NCBI GenBank assembly: GCA_022825825.1
Contig: JAJDWA010000022.1
Span: 78,078-142,077, forward strand
DNA: 64,000 bases
Direction of reading: 5' to 3'
Source: Candidatus Poribacteria bacterium
GTDB taxonomy: Bacteria > Poribacteria > WGA-4E > WGA-3G
Shown here: piece after piece, positions 45,777-54,742 of the stretch
Layout: the number at the start of each line of letters is the position of its first letter
Position numbering within the stretch: position 1 is the stretch's first letter
Notes under the pieces: model-generated
Databases searched by the model: none
Seen by the model: only the letters and a program-made list of their open reading frames with translations
Told to the model about the DNA's origin: nothing
Position numbers and translations under genes: made by a program

Positions 45777-47579
45777 ATGAAAACCAGGTTGACTTTAATT
45801 TTAACAGCACTGTGTGTAGTACTCACATTGATGCCCAGCGCCTTTGCCCAAATTTCACTCGTACCGTACAGGGGAGGCTATATCCATGAGATCAAGTATT
45901 CGCCGGATGGCACGAAACTCGCGGTAGTCAATTTATCCGATACTCGGCTCTACGATACACAGACAGATGAAGAGCTTGAGAATTTTGCCTCACCGACTGG
46001 GATCTTCAGCATTGCGTTTAGCCCGGATGGAAAGATACTTGCAGGTGGGAGTGCGGACAAATCTGTGCGTCTATGGGACACTGGAGATACCGCTGCAGGC
46101 ATAGGTCTACGCATGTTATCTGGGCATATAGACACCCTCAAAGGGCATAGCGACAGGATCACCAGCGTTGCATTTAGTCCGGATGGAAAGATACTTGCAA
46201 GTGGGAGTTGGGACAAATCCGTGCGTCTGTGGGATATAGAGGCAGGCAAACTTCTACGTAAACTCAAAGGGCATAAAGGTAAGGTTTTGAACGTGGTGTT
46301 CAGTCCGGATGGAAAGATTATCGCTGCAGGCGGTTGGGGAGAAGTCCATCTGTGGGACACGAACACAGGAAAACGACTCCGAACGCTCAGCCAACTCACA
46401 ATAGTCAAAGAAGATACAGCTTCGTTCACCAGCATTGCGTTCAGTCCGGATGGAAAAACTATCGCAACTGGTAGTTCTGACGCAACCATCCGCCTCTGGG
46501 ATGTAGACACAGGTAAACATCTCCAAATGCTCAACCAACTCCGATCACCCAAATCAAAGAGGGATTGGGTCACCAAGGTCACATTTAGTCCAGACGGCAG
46601 CGTTATTGCAGGTGCCCTCCGAGGGAAAGTCCATCTGTGGAACGCGAACACAAGAAAATACATTGAAACGATCAAGGGACAGACAAATCATGTCAAAAGC
46701 GTTGCGTTTAGTCCAGATGGAAAAACTATCACAACTGCCAGTTCGAATGGAATCCATCTGTTTGATGTAAACACAGGAAAACAGGTCAGAACACTCATAG
46801 AATATACAGGTTATGCCCAAAGCGTTGCGTTCAGTCCAGATGGAAACATGATCGCAAGTGTGAGTTTTAACGGCACGCTCCGTCTGTGGGACACGGACAC
46901 AGGCAATCCCCGATTTTCCTTATCTGCCCATACGAATTGGGTTAATAGCGTTGCGTTTAGTGCAAATGGCAGGACTATCGCTACGGGAAGTAATGATGGG
47001 ACTATCCATCTGTTTGATGTAAACACGGGACAACAAATCAGAACCCTCAAAGGACATAGAGGTGTAGTTGACAGTATAGCGTTTAGTCCAGATGGAAAAA
47101 CTATCGCAACTGTAATTTGGGGTCAAGTTCATCTGTTTAATGCAAACACAGGTCAATACGTTCGATCGATCAAAGACATGCAAACGATCAGAGGGAATAT
47201 TGGTGTTGTCAATAGTGTCGCTTTCAGTCCAGATGGAAAAATCATCGCTACGGGAAGTAAGGAAGGTGCTATCCGTCTAAGGGAGGTGAATACAGGACAA
47301 CAAATTCGTATGATCAAAGGACATAGGACTACGGTCACCAGCATTGCATTTAGTGCGGATGGAAACACAATCGCGAGTGCCAGTGAAGACAACACTATCC
47401 GCCTGTTTGATACGAACACGGGACAATACGTCCGAACACTCAAAGAACATAAGCATCGTATCATGAGCATGGTGCTCAGCCCGGATGGGAAAATGATCGC
47501 GAGTGCCAGTCGGCATGGAGCCGATCTGTGGGATGTGAACACGGGAAAACACGTCCGAGCGCTCATAAATGGTTTTTGA
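45777..47579 (+). CDS. Secreted WD40-repeat protein
   Basis: 600 residues; signal peptide 1-24 (cut after AFA), AAGGAG before the ATG. About thirteen WD units of 40-45 residues can be counted by their FSPDGK-type strand, from IKYSPDGTKLAV near the N-terminus to LSPDGKMIASA near the end. They would form two propellers. Most of the units are very alike, suggesting recent internal duplication. It stands just upstream of the second ECF sigma factor gene, as the 4207 protein stands beside the first. A binding or sensing role outside the inner membrane is inferred. Confidence 0.9.
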   Translation: MKTRLTLILTALCVVLTLMPSAFAQISLVPYRGGYIHEIKYSPDGTKLAVVNLSDTRLYDTQTDEELENFASPTGIFSIAFSPDGKILAGGSADKSVRLWDTGDTAAGIGLRMLSGHIDTLKGHSDRITSVAFSPDGKILASGSWDKSVRLWDIEAGKLLRKLKGHKGKVLNVVFSPDGKIIAAGGWGEVHLWDTNTGKRLRTLSQLTIVKEDTASFTSIAFSPDGKTIATGSSDATIRLWDVDTGKHLQMLNQLRSPKSKRDWVTKVTFSPDGSVIAGALRGKVHLWNANTRKYIETIKGQTNHVKSVAFSPDGKTITTASSNGIHLFDVNTGKQVRTLIEYTGYAQSVAFSPDGNMIASVSFNGTLRLWDTDTGNPRFSLSAHTNWVNSVAFSANGRTIATGSNDGTIHLFDVNTGQQIRTLKGHRGVVDSIAFSPDGKTIATVIWGQVHLFNANTGQYVRSIKDMQTIRGNIGVVNSVAFSPDGKIIATGSKEGAIRLREVNTGQQIRMIKGHRTTVTSIAFSADGNTIASASEDNTIRLFDTNTGQYVRTLKEHKHRIMSMVLSPDGKMIASASRHGADLWDVNTGKHVRALINGF

Positions 47580-47640
47580 TACTACCATTTCGCTCTGCGT
47601 TAACCATAACTGTCAACTTAGCGTCATGCCAGGCCCGGTC

Positions 47641-47662
47641 GGTTCGGTTTCCTAACCGAACC
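47641..47662. repeat. Palindromic repeat, GGTTCGGTT type
   Basis: GGTTCGGTT (47641-47649), loop TCCT, AACCGAACC (47654-47662). Confidence 0.75.
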
Positions 47663-47673
47663 GGATTTAAACG

Positions 47674-47692
47674 GAGCGGTTAGAAACCGCTC
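47674..47692. repeat. Palindromic repeat, GAGCGGTT type
   Basis: GAGCGGTT, loop AGA, AACCGCTC, followed by TATAGCCGTCAATTTA. Confidence 0.7.
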
Positions 47693-47725
47693 TATAGCCG
47701 TCAATTTAGCGGAGATTTTATTGTC

Positions 47726-47778
47726 GGAGCGTGTTTTGCTCGCGACCGTTCGTCCGGTACGCGAGCAAAACTCGCTCC
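47726..47778. repeat. Long inverted repeat, GGAGCG type
   Basis: A 19-base arm (47726-47744) matches the complement of 47760-47778 at 18 positions, around a 15-base loop. Very stable if transcribed. Confidence 0.75.
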
Positions 47779-47858
47779 TACAGAATATAAGAGGTGTCAA
47801 ACGCTCATTTGACGTTAATTCCTGGGGTTGAACACATCCAAAATACACATAATATTCC

Positions 47859-47898
47859 TTAAATTGACGCCTATGGAGCAGTTAGAAACCGCTCTACC
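47859..47898. repeat. Inverted copy of the GAGCGGTT repeat
   Basis: Starts TTAAATTGACGCCTATGGAG and continues with the hairpin GAGCAGTT-AGA-AACCGCTC (one mismatch). It is the reverse-oriented relative of the copies at 45567 and 47674, including their trailing sequence. Confidence 0.65.
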
Positions 47899-48062
47899 AT
47901 ATAAGGCCTCAAACTACGTAAATCCTGAACAAGTTACCAAAATTCGCATAATCCGAGATTCAGACAGAAAAGTAATGAACTCTCATATAACACCCATCAA
48001 TTCTACCTCTTAACAAAACATTTACACACTCTTTCAGAAAAATTTGCATTTTATGCAACCTT

Positions 48063-48090
48063 TTGCACTTTGCATGTATCATTATATCAT
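48063..48090 (+). promoter_or_regulatory. Possible promoter of the sigma factor gene
   Basis: TTGCAC (48063-48068), 16 bases, TATCAT (48085-48090). A moderate match. Confidence 0.35.
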
Positions 48091-48116
48091 AAGGGAATTC
48101 CATTTAGGAGGCACTT

Positions 48117-50927
48117 ATGAAAAATAACGATGTTACACTCATTCAACAGACCCTCAGTGGTGACCAAAACGCGTTTACTGTTTTAGTGGAAAAATATCAG
48201 AAGCAGGTACACGCGTTTGCATGGCGGAAGTTAGGTGACTTCCATCTCGCTGAAGAGATTACGCAGGACACCTTTCTTCAGGTTTATCAAAAACTTTGGA
48301 CACTTAGAGATCCGAACCGTTTTGCTGCATGGTTACATGCTATTGCGAAGAATTGTTGTTTAGCTTCTTATAGAAAAACGGAGCTACCGGTTGTATCTCT
48401 TGATACTATGCCTGAAGCAGAATTAGAAAAAATTTTCTATACCCAATATCTTGATAAACAAAGCGAAGTGAGCGCTGATGAAAAACGTCATGAGGTAGTG
48501 AAACATCTTCTCAACAAACTGCCTGAGAATGAATATACTGTGATAACGCTTCACTATCTCGGTGAAATGCGTTGTGAAGAGATTAGCGAGTTTTTGGATG
48601 TTCCGGTGAACACGATTAAGAGCAGACTTCATCGGGCAAGAAAGCGATTAAAGGAGGAGGAATTGATGGTTCGCGAAACATTAGGTGGCTTTGAATTGCC
48701 AGATAATCTTACGGATAATATCATGGAATGGATTCAGGTGAATGAACCCGGCGTTGCCGCTGCAGTAGGCACATTAGCTAAAACATCGGATGGGACGCTC
48801 TATGCAGTGATGGGTTATGAGAACATCTACAAATTACCTGCAGATAAAAATGAATGGCAACCCGTTAACTCGGATTTTTTGCCTGAAAAGACTGAAGGGA
48901 GTATTCCGATTGCTGAACACAACGGAACACTTTATATTATCCCATCTCATGAAATATTTGCCTCAACTGATGAGGGCAAAACTTGGTCTTCTATCGGTAC
49001 TTGTCCAAAAGGGCAGGCGCGGGAACTGCTGGTTACTGAAGAGGCTTTTTACCTCACCCATAATAAAGGTGTTTTCCGATCCGATGACTCTGGAAAATCA
49101 TGGCATAACATGAATGATGGTTTGGACAAACGTCTGATAGAGGAATCGGCAATTGGTCCATTACGATTGAGCCAAGACACCTTATTTGCAGGTACTTCTC
49201 TGGGAATATGCCGCTTTAAAACAGGAACTTGGGAACGTTTACAGTTGCCAATAGAAAATATTGTGAGAGTATGTTCTTTAGTGGTGTCTGAAGAACATAT
49301 CTATGCCGCAGTTGCGGTGAATGTATTGGAAGGTGACGGAACACTTATAGAAAATTACTTTAATTTCTGTGATATCAGTAAGGATTCGTGGTGGGTCCTA
49401 CGATCAACCGATGGCGGTGATTCTTGGACAGATATAACGCCTACGGATGCCCGGAATCTATTGAAAACTTTGCCTCCGATACAACTGCTTGCATCTGGAA
49501 AAACACTGTTATTGGTAGGTGAAGAAGAGGGAATTGTTGCTCGCTCAATTGATTGTGGAAACACATGGGAAACTATAGAACACTCTGGTATCACACCTAT
49601 GCAGTTTAGCGTGAACTGTGCTGTGGCTTTAGACGAAAACACGTTTTATACTGGCGGAATCGCTGGAATTCACCGTTCAACAGATGGTGGTGAAACATGG
49701 CACCGTTTTAATACAAGGTTTGCGTGCCGTGTGGATAACTTAGTCAGTTTGAATACGAGTCCCGATTCAAAATTGTCAAATGCCCTTTATGCGACAGTTG
49801 CAGGGAGTGTGGTCAGATCAACAGATGCGGGGAGTTCGTGGTCTACTGTTGGCATTGAATTGCCAAGGTATACTGAGACAGTACCAAAGTATAATGCAAA
49901 AACAAAAGGTAGGGATTATACACCGCAAATTGTGCAGATTTCCGAAGTCAACGGCGTTCTGTACGCAAAAGGAATTCGGCGTAATAGCGAAACGGCTTAC
50001 TATCGTTTAGATCCGGACATAGATCGCTTATTTCCTGTAGAGGGTTATACTTTTAAAGATAAAGAAGGAAAAGTACCTCCTTCGCGAGATTCAGCAAGGC
50101 TTATGTGGACCGTGTTTGGGGAAGCAAAATTTCCCTTCGAATCTAATCGGCTCCCGGGACAAAGGACACAAATTTCCTGTACCTCCTCTACTGATCCTGA
50201 TGCCGATGTTGAGTCTCTATCCACTCAAGTGATACGAAAGGATCCAAAATTTGGTGCAGAATGCTTATTAAAATTATTGGATCAAGTACAAGACGAGGAT
50301 AAACTGACTTTTGAATTACTGTGGGAAGGGCTGTTCGGCAACTTCGCGGTGAGTGGAGAAACGTACTACATGGAGTACAACTATAAACTCTTCCGATGGA
50401 AACCCGGTGATACAAGATGGTCCGATACAGGTGTCCAAGAAACTTGCGAACTCACACGTGAAAATATGTCGCACGGTTTTAAACTTGCCACATCAGCTGA
50501 AACAGTATACGTCGGTAAGCGAGATGGGCAACTCTTTCAATCACTTGATGGTGGTGATAGTTGGAACGACATCACAGAAAATCTGCCGCAGTCGATTGAG
50601 CACTTCAATCAAATTGTCATTGCCGACTCAACGGTTCATGTTGCAACAGATAAAGGAGTCTTTAATTCAATAGATGGTGTTGTTTGGAATACGATCACCG
50701 ATAAAGCAGGGGAAACCGTAATCATCAAGTCGTTAGCTACAGCGGAGGATGCTGTTTATGGCGCAAATGATGACGGTATCTATCAATTAGAAAAGAAAAA
50801 AGGGATTTGGGAACAAATTGTGCCTGAAATTCCAGACACTATAACTTCTCTTGTTGTTGACGGAGACACCTTTTACGTTGGCACAGAACATCGTGGGGTG
50901 CTCCGTTTTGAACGTGCAGAGTCATAG
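48117..50927 (+). CDS. ECF-type sigma factor fused to a BNR/Asp-box beta-propeller
   Basis: 936 residues; AGGAGG before the ATG. Residues 1-185 are sigma regions 2 (AEEITQDTF) and 4 (EEISEFLDVPVNTIKSRLHR), closely similar to the 2769 protein. From about 215 on comes a long domain with seven readable Asp-boxes (S-x-D-x-G-x-(S/T)-W): STDEGKTW, SDDSGKSW, STDGGDSW, SIDCGNTW, STDGGETW, STDAGSSW and SLDGGDSW. Unlike the 2769 protein there is no hydrophobic segment between, so the propeller should stay in the cytoplasm. Such propellers bind proteins or glycans. The fusion suggests a sigma factor controlled by its own large C-terminal domain. No anti-sigma gene is nearby. Confidence 0.9.
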   Translation: MKNNDVTLIQQTLSGDQNAFTVLVEKYQKQVHAFAWRKLGDFHLAEEITQDTFLQVYQKLWTLRDPNRFAAWLHAIAKNCCLASYRKTELPVVSLDTMPEAELEKIFYTQYLDKQSEVSADEKRHEVVKHLLNKLPENEYTVITLHYLGEMRCEEISEFLDVPVNTIKSRLHRARKRLKEEELMVRETLGGFELPDNLTDNIMEWIQVNEPGVAAAVGTLAKTSDGTLYAVMGYENIYKLPADKNEWQPVNSDFLPEKTEGSIPIAEHNGTLYIIPSHEIFASTDEGKTWSSIGTCPKGQARELLVTEEAFYLTHNKGVFRSDDSGKSWHNMNDGLDKRLIEESAIGPLRLSQDTLFAGTSLGICRFKTGTWERLQLPIENIVRVCSLVVSEEHIYAAVAVNVLEGDGTLIENYFNFCDISKDSWWVLRSTDGGDSWTDITPTDARNLLKTLPPIQLLASGKTLLLVGEEEGIVARSIDCGNTWETIEHSGITPMQFSVNCAVALDENTFYTGGIAGIHRSTDGGETWHRFNTRFACRVDNLVSLNTSPDSKLSNALYATVAGSVVRSTDAGSSWSTVGIELPRYTETVPKYNAKTKGRDYTPQIVQISEVNGVLYAKGIRRNSETAYYRLDPDIDRLFPVEGYTFKDKEGKVPPSRDSARLMWTVFGEAKFPFESNRLPGQRTQISCTSSTDPDADVESLSTQVIRKDPKFGAECLLKLLDQVQDEDKLTFELLWEGLFGNFAVSGETYYMEYNYKLFRWKPGDTRWSDTGVQETCELTRENMSHGFKLATSAETVYVGKRDGQLFQSLDGGDSWNDITENLPQSIEHFNQIVIADSTVHVATDKGVFNSIDGVVWNTITDKAGETVIIKSLATAEDAVYGANDDGIYQLEKKKGIWEQIVPEIPDTITSLVVDGDTFYVGTEHRGVLRFERAES

Positions 50928-51002
50928 TTTGTCCCACAAACTTTATGAAGATTAATTTTTTAATTCGGTACTTTTCTGTTCAATGCAAGTATACCGTCTG
51001 CT

Positions 51003-51060
51003 GGCGAGGCGGGGAATGCCTAAATGGCATTCATACCGTTGATTTCTTCCTAACCTCGCC
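51003..51060. repeat. Nested inverted repeats between sigma factor and permease genes
   Basis: Outer arms GGCGAGG (51003-51009) and CCTCGCC (51054-51060); inner hairpin GAATGCC-TAAAT-GGCATTC (51014-51032). Confidence 0.6.
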
Positions 51061-51092
51061 ACATTAATTCGTAATAAACAGGGAAATTCAAC

Positions 51093-52526
51093 ATGCTATT
51101 AACATTGATCCAAAAAGAGATTATGCATCATATTCTGAGTGTCAGGTTTGTCGCACTCCTTTTGATGTGTCTCTTGCTTGTTCCGCTTACCTTGCATATC
51201 AATTACAGCAATTATCGCCAAAATTTACTGGACTATCAAGAAGCCATCAAACTGGCAAACACTGAAGAGGAAGAAGTGAACCCAAACTCACTACCTGAAC
51301 CGGAAGAGGAAGTTTCCAAATTCTTTCTCAAACCGACACCTTTGAGCGTCTTCGCAAACGGATTAGAAAGCGTGCTGCCGAGTTACTTGGGTATGACACG
51401 CAATGGGATTACACAGGGACCCGACGCTTTAATTGCTTCACCCCTTTCCTATCTGTTGGGACATCTCGATTTTCTCTTTGTCATAGGCACAGTTTTCAGT
51501 CTGCTGGCGTTGTTGTTTACGTTCGATGCCGTTGCTGGGGAGAGAGAAGCAGGGACGTTGCGGATTACCTTAGCGAACGCGCTGCCACGCGACTTATTCC
51601 TATGGAGCAAGTTGATTGGTGGATACCTTGTGTTTGTTGTTCCGTTCTTAGTATCGTTTATCTTTGGTTTACTCTTGATCGTTTGGCAAGGATTTCCGCT
51701 CGGTGAATCCGACATTTTTCCACGAGTACTCAGTTTAACCCTTGTTTCCTTGCTTTATATTGCTGTGTTTTTCGCAATAGGGACAGTGATTTCCATCTAC
51801 CTGGATAGTGCCAAGACGGCTCTCATCGTTGCTTTTACTGTCTGGGTGTTTGCGGTGCTGATTACACCACGCGTTGGGTTTCTTGCCGCCAAACTCATTG
51901 CCCCTACACGAACGCCGCAGAGTATCTACATGGAAAAAGCAGCCATGCAAGAGGATTTCAATGCGGTGCTCAAAAAGGAAAAAGATAAAATAGTTTCTCA
52001 GCTTGAAGGGGAGGAGGTAATCGATGAAATGGGCCGCAGGATGACGATAGTAATACCGGGAATGGGGAAAAATGCGGAAAAAATTAATAAGCACATGGGA
52101 CCGCTTGAAGAGGAATATCGCCTGAAATTCCAAAACCACTCCGATGAACTTGACCGGGATTACAAACGTGAAACAGAACGACAAGAGCAAATCGGTGAGA
52201 CGTTCTCCCGAATTACACCTACATCTTCTTTAATCTATCTCGCTACAAACTTGACACAGACTGGAAAAGGGAAAAGAAGAGATTACTTGCAAGCAGGAGA
52301 TCGCTACTGGGATAGGCTTGACACGGATGTGTTCAGCAAAATTTCAGACCATACCTATAACCGACATCACCATGCAGATGTCAAAATTACACCACCGTCC
52401 CCTTTAGAGACAACGACTTTAGGTGAAACATTCCGTCGATCTGCTGTGGATGCGCTACTGCTCTGCTGTTTTGCCGTGGTGTTAACAACCGTGGCGTTTC
52501 TGAAATTCTTTAGATCGGATATTTAG
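51093..52526 (+). CDS. ABC-2 type permease (first of three paralogues)
   Basis: 477 residues. A first helix near the N-terminus (about 17-36), a soluble part, then five helices from about 125 to 275, another large soluble part and a final helix (about 450-470). The loop FDAVAGEREAGTLRITLANALPRDLFLWSKLIGGY (about 146-180) matches the corresponding loop in the two following genes. ABC-2 permeases need a separate ATPase, which is not encoded here. The long extracytoplasmic loop suggests DUF3526-like members of unknown cargo. Confidence 0.85.
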   Translation: MLLTLIQKEIMHHILSVRFVALLLMCLLLVPLTLHINYSNYRQNLLDYQEAIKLANTEEEEVNPNSLPEPEEEVSKFFLKPTPLSVFANGLESVLPSYLGMTRNGITQGPDALIASPLSYLLGHLDFLFVIGTVFSLLALLFTFDAVAGEREAGTLRITLANALPRDLFLWSKLIGGYLVFVVPFLVSFIFGLLLIVWQGFPLGESDIFPRVLSLTLVSLLYIAVFFAIGTVISIYLDSAKTALIVAFTVWVFAVLITPRVGFLAAKLIAPTRTPQSIYMEKAAMQEDFNAVLKKEKDKIVSQLEGEEVIDEMGRRMTIVIPGMGKNAEKINKHMGPLEEEYRLKFQNHSDELDRDYKRETERQEQIGETFSRITPTSSLIYLATNLTQTGKGKRRDYLQAGDRYWDRLDTDVFSKISDHTYNRHHHADVKITPPSPLETTTLGETFRRSAVDALLLCCFAVVLTTVAFLKFFRSDI

Positions 52527-52690
52527 CCTTTTCACCGCGCGGGTTACAGTCAAATTTTCTTATTTTCTATCCGTGTCGTTCAGTTCTCTGTTTCATTCAG
52601 GGTTATTCAGTTTTCAGTTTTCAGTTTTTCTGGTGCATTTTATCACATCCGTTAATGTTTCATCGCAAACCTAAATATGTGAACAACCTT

Positions 52691-52720
52691 GGTAGGATCG
52701 GTTTCCTAACCGATCCTACC
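52691..52720. repeat. Palindromic repeat, GGTAGGATCGGTT type
   Basis: Thirteen base pairs (GGTAGGATCGGTT / AACCGATCCTACC) around TCCT. The same loop and inner stem (GGTT-TCCT-AACC) as the copy at 47641. Confidence 0.75.
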
Positions 52721-52842
52721 GCAACTTATATAAATAGTAACTATAATATCCTACAGACTTCACTCTTTGACCCAAACTCACAATTAACCTCATAAAGTGA
52801 AAACTCTTAAAACTAAATAACCCTGCATACATAATAAAAAAG

Positions 52843-52871
52843 TTGTCAATTTCACAGAACAGTGGTACAAT
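52843..52871 (+). promoter_or_regulatory. Promoter of the second ABC-2 permease gene
   Basis: TTGTCA (52843-52848), 17 bases, TACAAT (52866-52871), about 75 bases ahead of the ATG. It suggests that this gene is transcribed on its own. Confidence 0.6.
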
Positions 52872-52951
52872 AGTCAGAGGTTTTCTTTATACCATAAACT
52901 CTTACTTTTTTCCGAACTCACGTTACTATAACAATATTTGTGGTATAGCTT

Positions 52952-54451
52952 ATGGCAACACTTTGGCTTGTTATTCAACGAGAATTCGTTTCAAATGTAT
53001 TGACATCCCGATTCATGATCGGTTTTCTCATCTGCCTGATGTCAACCGCTGCTGCAGTTTTCGTTCAGGTTGAAGATTATGAGAAACGCTTAGCAGCATA
53101 TCACACCGCCGTTCAGGAACATCAAGAAACATCCCAGACATGGGACCTCTACAGCCAAATTAATCCCAAGGCACACAGAAAACCCAATCCGCTCAGTATC
53201 TTCAACGTCGGCATGGAAAAATCCGGTGCCGATATGGTGAGTATTCAACTCGCAACGCCTATCTGGGAGAAAGAAGCGCAGAAACAGGGTTCGGACAACC
53301 CTTTCCTCTCAATTTTCCTTTCTGTTGATGTCATTTTTGTCTTCAAAATCATCCTCAGTGCCTTGGCGATCCTTTTCGCTTACAACACGATTTCAGGGGA
53401 AAGGGAGGACGGCACGCTGAAACTGGTCCTATCCAATCCAGTTCCGCGACACACACTTATACTTGGGAAATATCTTGGTGGTATGTTGCCCTTATTCCCA
53501 ATTGTAGTGATTAGTTTCGCTGTTGGACTCGTTATCGCCTTCGCCTCTTCCGCGACTACTTTCAATGGCAGTGATATATTACGTCTCGTCCTGGTACTCA
53601 TTGTCTCGCTATTATATGTGTCAGTCTGTTATCTTTTAGGATTGCTCTTATCTGTATGGACAAAGGCTGCAGCAACTACACTGATCCTCTCAATGTTCAT
53701 TTGGGGGATTCTGACGATTGTTCACTCAAATATAGCAACCTTTGCAGTCGCGAAATTCCCGCCGCATAAACTTCAATCCGAAAAAGAAACTCGGCAACAA
53801 GTTGAAAAGATATGGGAAGACTTCAAGGTGGAACGTGATGCCTATATTCTCAAAAAGTGGGGATATAAATACCCCGTAAGCGCGATTTCTCAGAAAGGAG
53901 CGCTCTCAATACAGATCAGCATGAGTTCACCCTGGGAACTTGGGTTCAAAGAATTATATACCATTAAACCGATTCACAATGCAGATGTCTCTAAATTTCA
54001 GGAGGTATTAGGTTATCAAGAACCCCTCCGCATTGATTATGCAAATAAAGCTGAGGAACTTCTCAAGCGGACGGAAGAAATTAGCGAAAGAAATGGGCAA
54101 CTTGCCAGAGATATTTCCCGGATTTCTTTGGCGGACGCATACCGCTTTGCTGTAGGGAAGATAACCGGTACGGACCAGAAAAGTTACAACGATTTTATGG
54201 AGCAGGCAAGGAGTTATAAACGTCAGATTGTTGATTATCTGGTTGATAAGAACGCATTTTCCGAGCAGGCATGGTTTTCGAGCGATAAGGGGGCGGCAGA
54301 ATTCATAGACCTACCCGTATTTCAGCATCAATATAACCCTGTTTCTGATAGTCTTTTTCGTGCATTAGGCGACGTTTTCATCTTGTTGGCGTGGAATGTC
54401 ATTCTGTTTATGGGCGCATACCTATCGTTCCTTCGGTATGATATGAGTTGA
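52952..54451 (+). CDS. ABC-2 type permease (second of three paralogues)
   Basis: 499 residues with the same plan as the gene before: an N-terminal helix, about 100 soluble residues, a block of helices (about 130-270), a long soluble stretch (about 275-465) and a last helix. The conserved loop reads YNTISGEREDGTLKLVLSNPVPRHTLILGKYLGG. No ATPase partner in the window. The ribosome site before the ATG is poor. Confidence 0.85.
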   Translation: MATLWLVIQREFVSNVLTSRFMIGFLICLMSTAAAVFVQVEDYEKRLAAYHTAVQEHQETSQTWDLYSQINPKAHRKPNPLSIFNVGMEKSGADMVSIQLATPIWEKEAQKQGSDNPFLSIFLSVDVIFVFKIILSALAILFAYNTISGEREDGTLKLVLSNPVPRHTLILGKYLGGMLPLFPIVVISFAVGLVIAFASSATTFNGSDILRLVLVLIVSLLYVSVCYLLGLLLSVWTKAAATTLILSMFIWGILTIVHSNIATFAVAKFPPHKLQSEKETRQQVEKIWEDFKVERDAYILKKWGYKYPVSAISQKGALSIQISMSSPWELGFKELYTIKPIHNADVSKFQEVLGYQEPLRIDYANKAEELLKRTEEISERNGQLARDISRISLADAYRFAVGKITGTDQKSYNDFMEQARSYKRQIVDYLVDKNAFSEQAWFSSDKGAAEFIDLPVFQHQYNPVSDSLFRALGDVFILLAWNVILFMGAYLSFLRYDMS

Positions 54452-54742
54452 AAAGGAGGGTTATCAGTTTTTAGTTTTCAGTTAAGATGCGTTTTGTAAT
54501 AATCTCCCACTTTGGAATATTCCAGGGGAGGTGAATTGTTACCAGAAACCTCTTGTGGCTAATAATTGTTAACTGACCACTGACAACTATTATAGTAGAT
54601 TTTACAATTAACTTTATATCTGAATTGTAGGAGGGAATTCCGATTCCCGACTATTATTGGTTTCGTCGCGATTCGGAGATCGCTCGAACAGAATATATGT
54701 AAACTTATTTACAAAATTTACTATAACCGATAACTATTAAAA

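Larger units (their letters stand above)
47580..48116. other. Long repeat-rich intergenic region
   Basis: 537 bases without a believable gene, packed with four hairpin repeats (47641, 47674, 47726, 47859), the densest group in the window. It ends with the promoter and AGGAGG of the sigma factor gene. Confidence 0.7.
52527..52951. other. Intergenic region with palindrome and CAGTTTT repeats
   Basis: No gene seen. It contains three CAGTTTT units in tandem (about 52608-52628), the palindrome at 52691-52720 and the promoter at 52843-52871. Confidence 0.6.

Noticed and set aside
45950..47588. Several minus-strand ORFs within the WD40 gene
   Set aside because: They arise from the repeated WD40 codons read backwards; the forward frame explains the region completely.
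47828..48013. 61-codon plus-strand ORF in the repeat-rich gap
   Set aside because: Built from palindromic repeats and AT-rich sequence, without a ribosome site.
47580..48116. CRISPR-like array
   Set aside because: The repeats are hairpins of different length, orientation and spacing, not constant repeats with unique spacers, and no cas gene is present.
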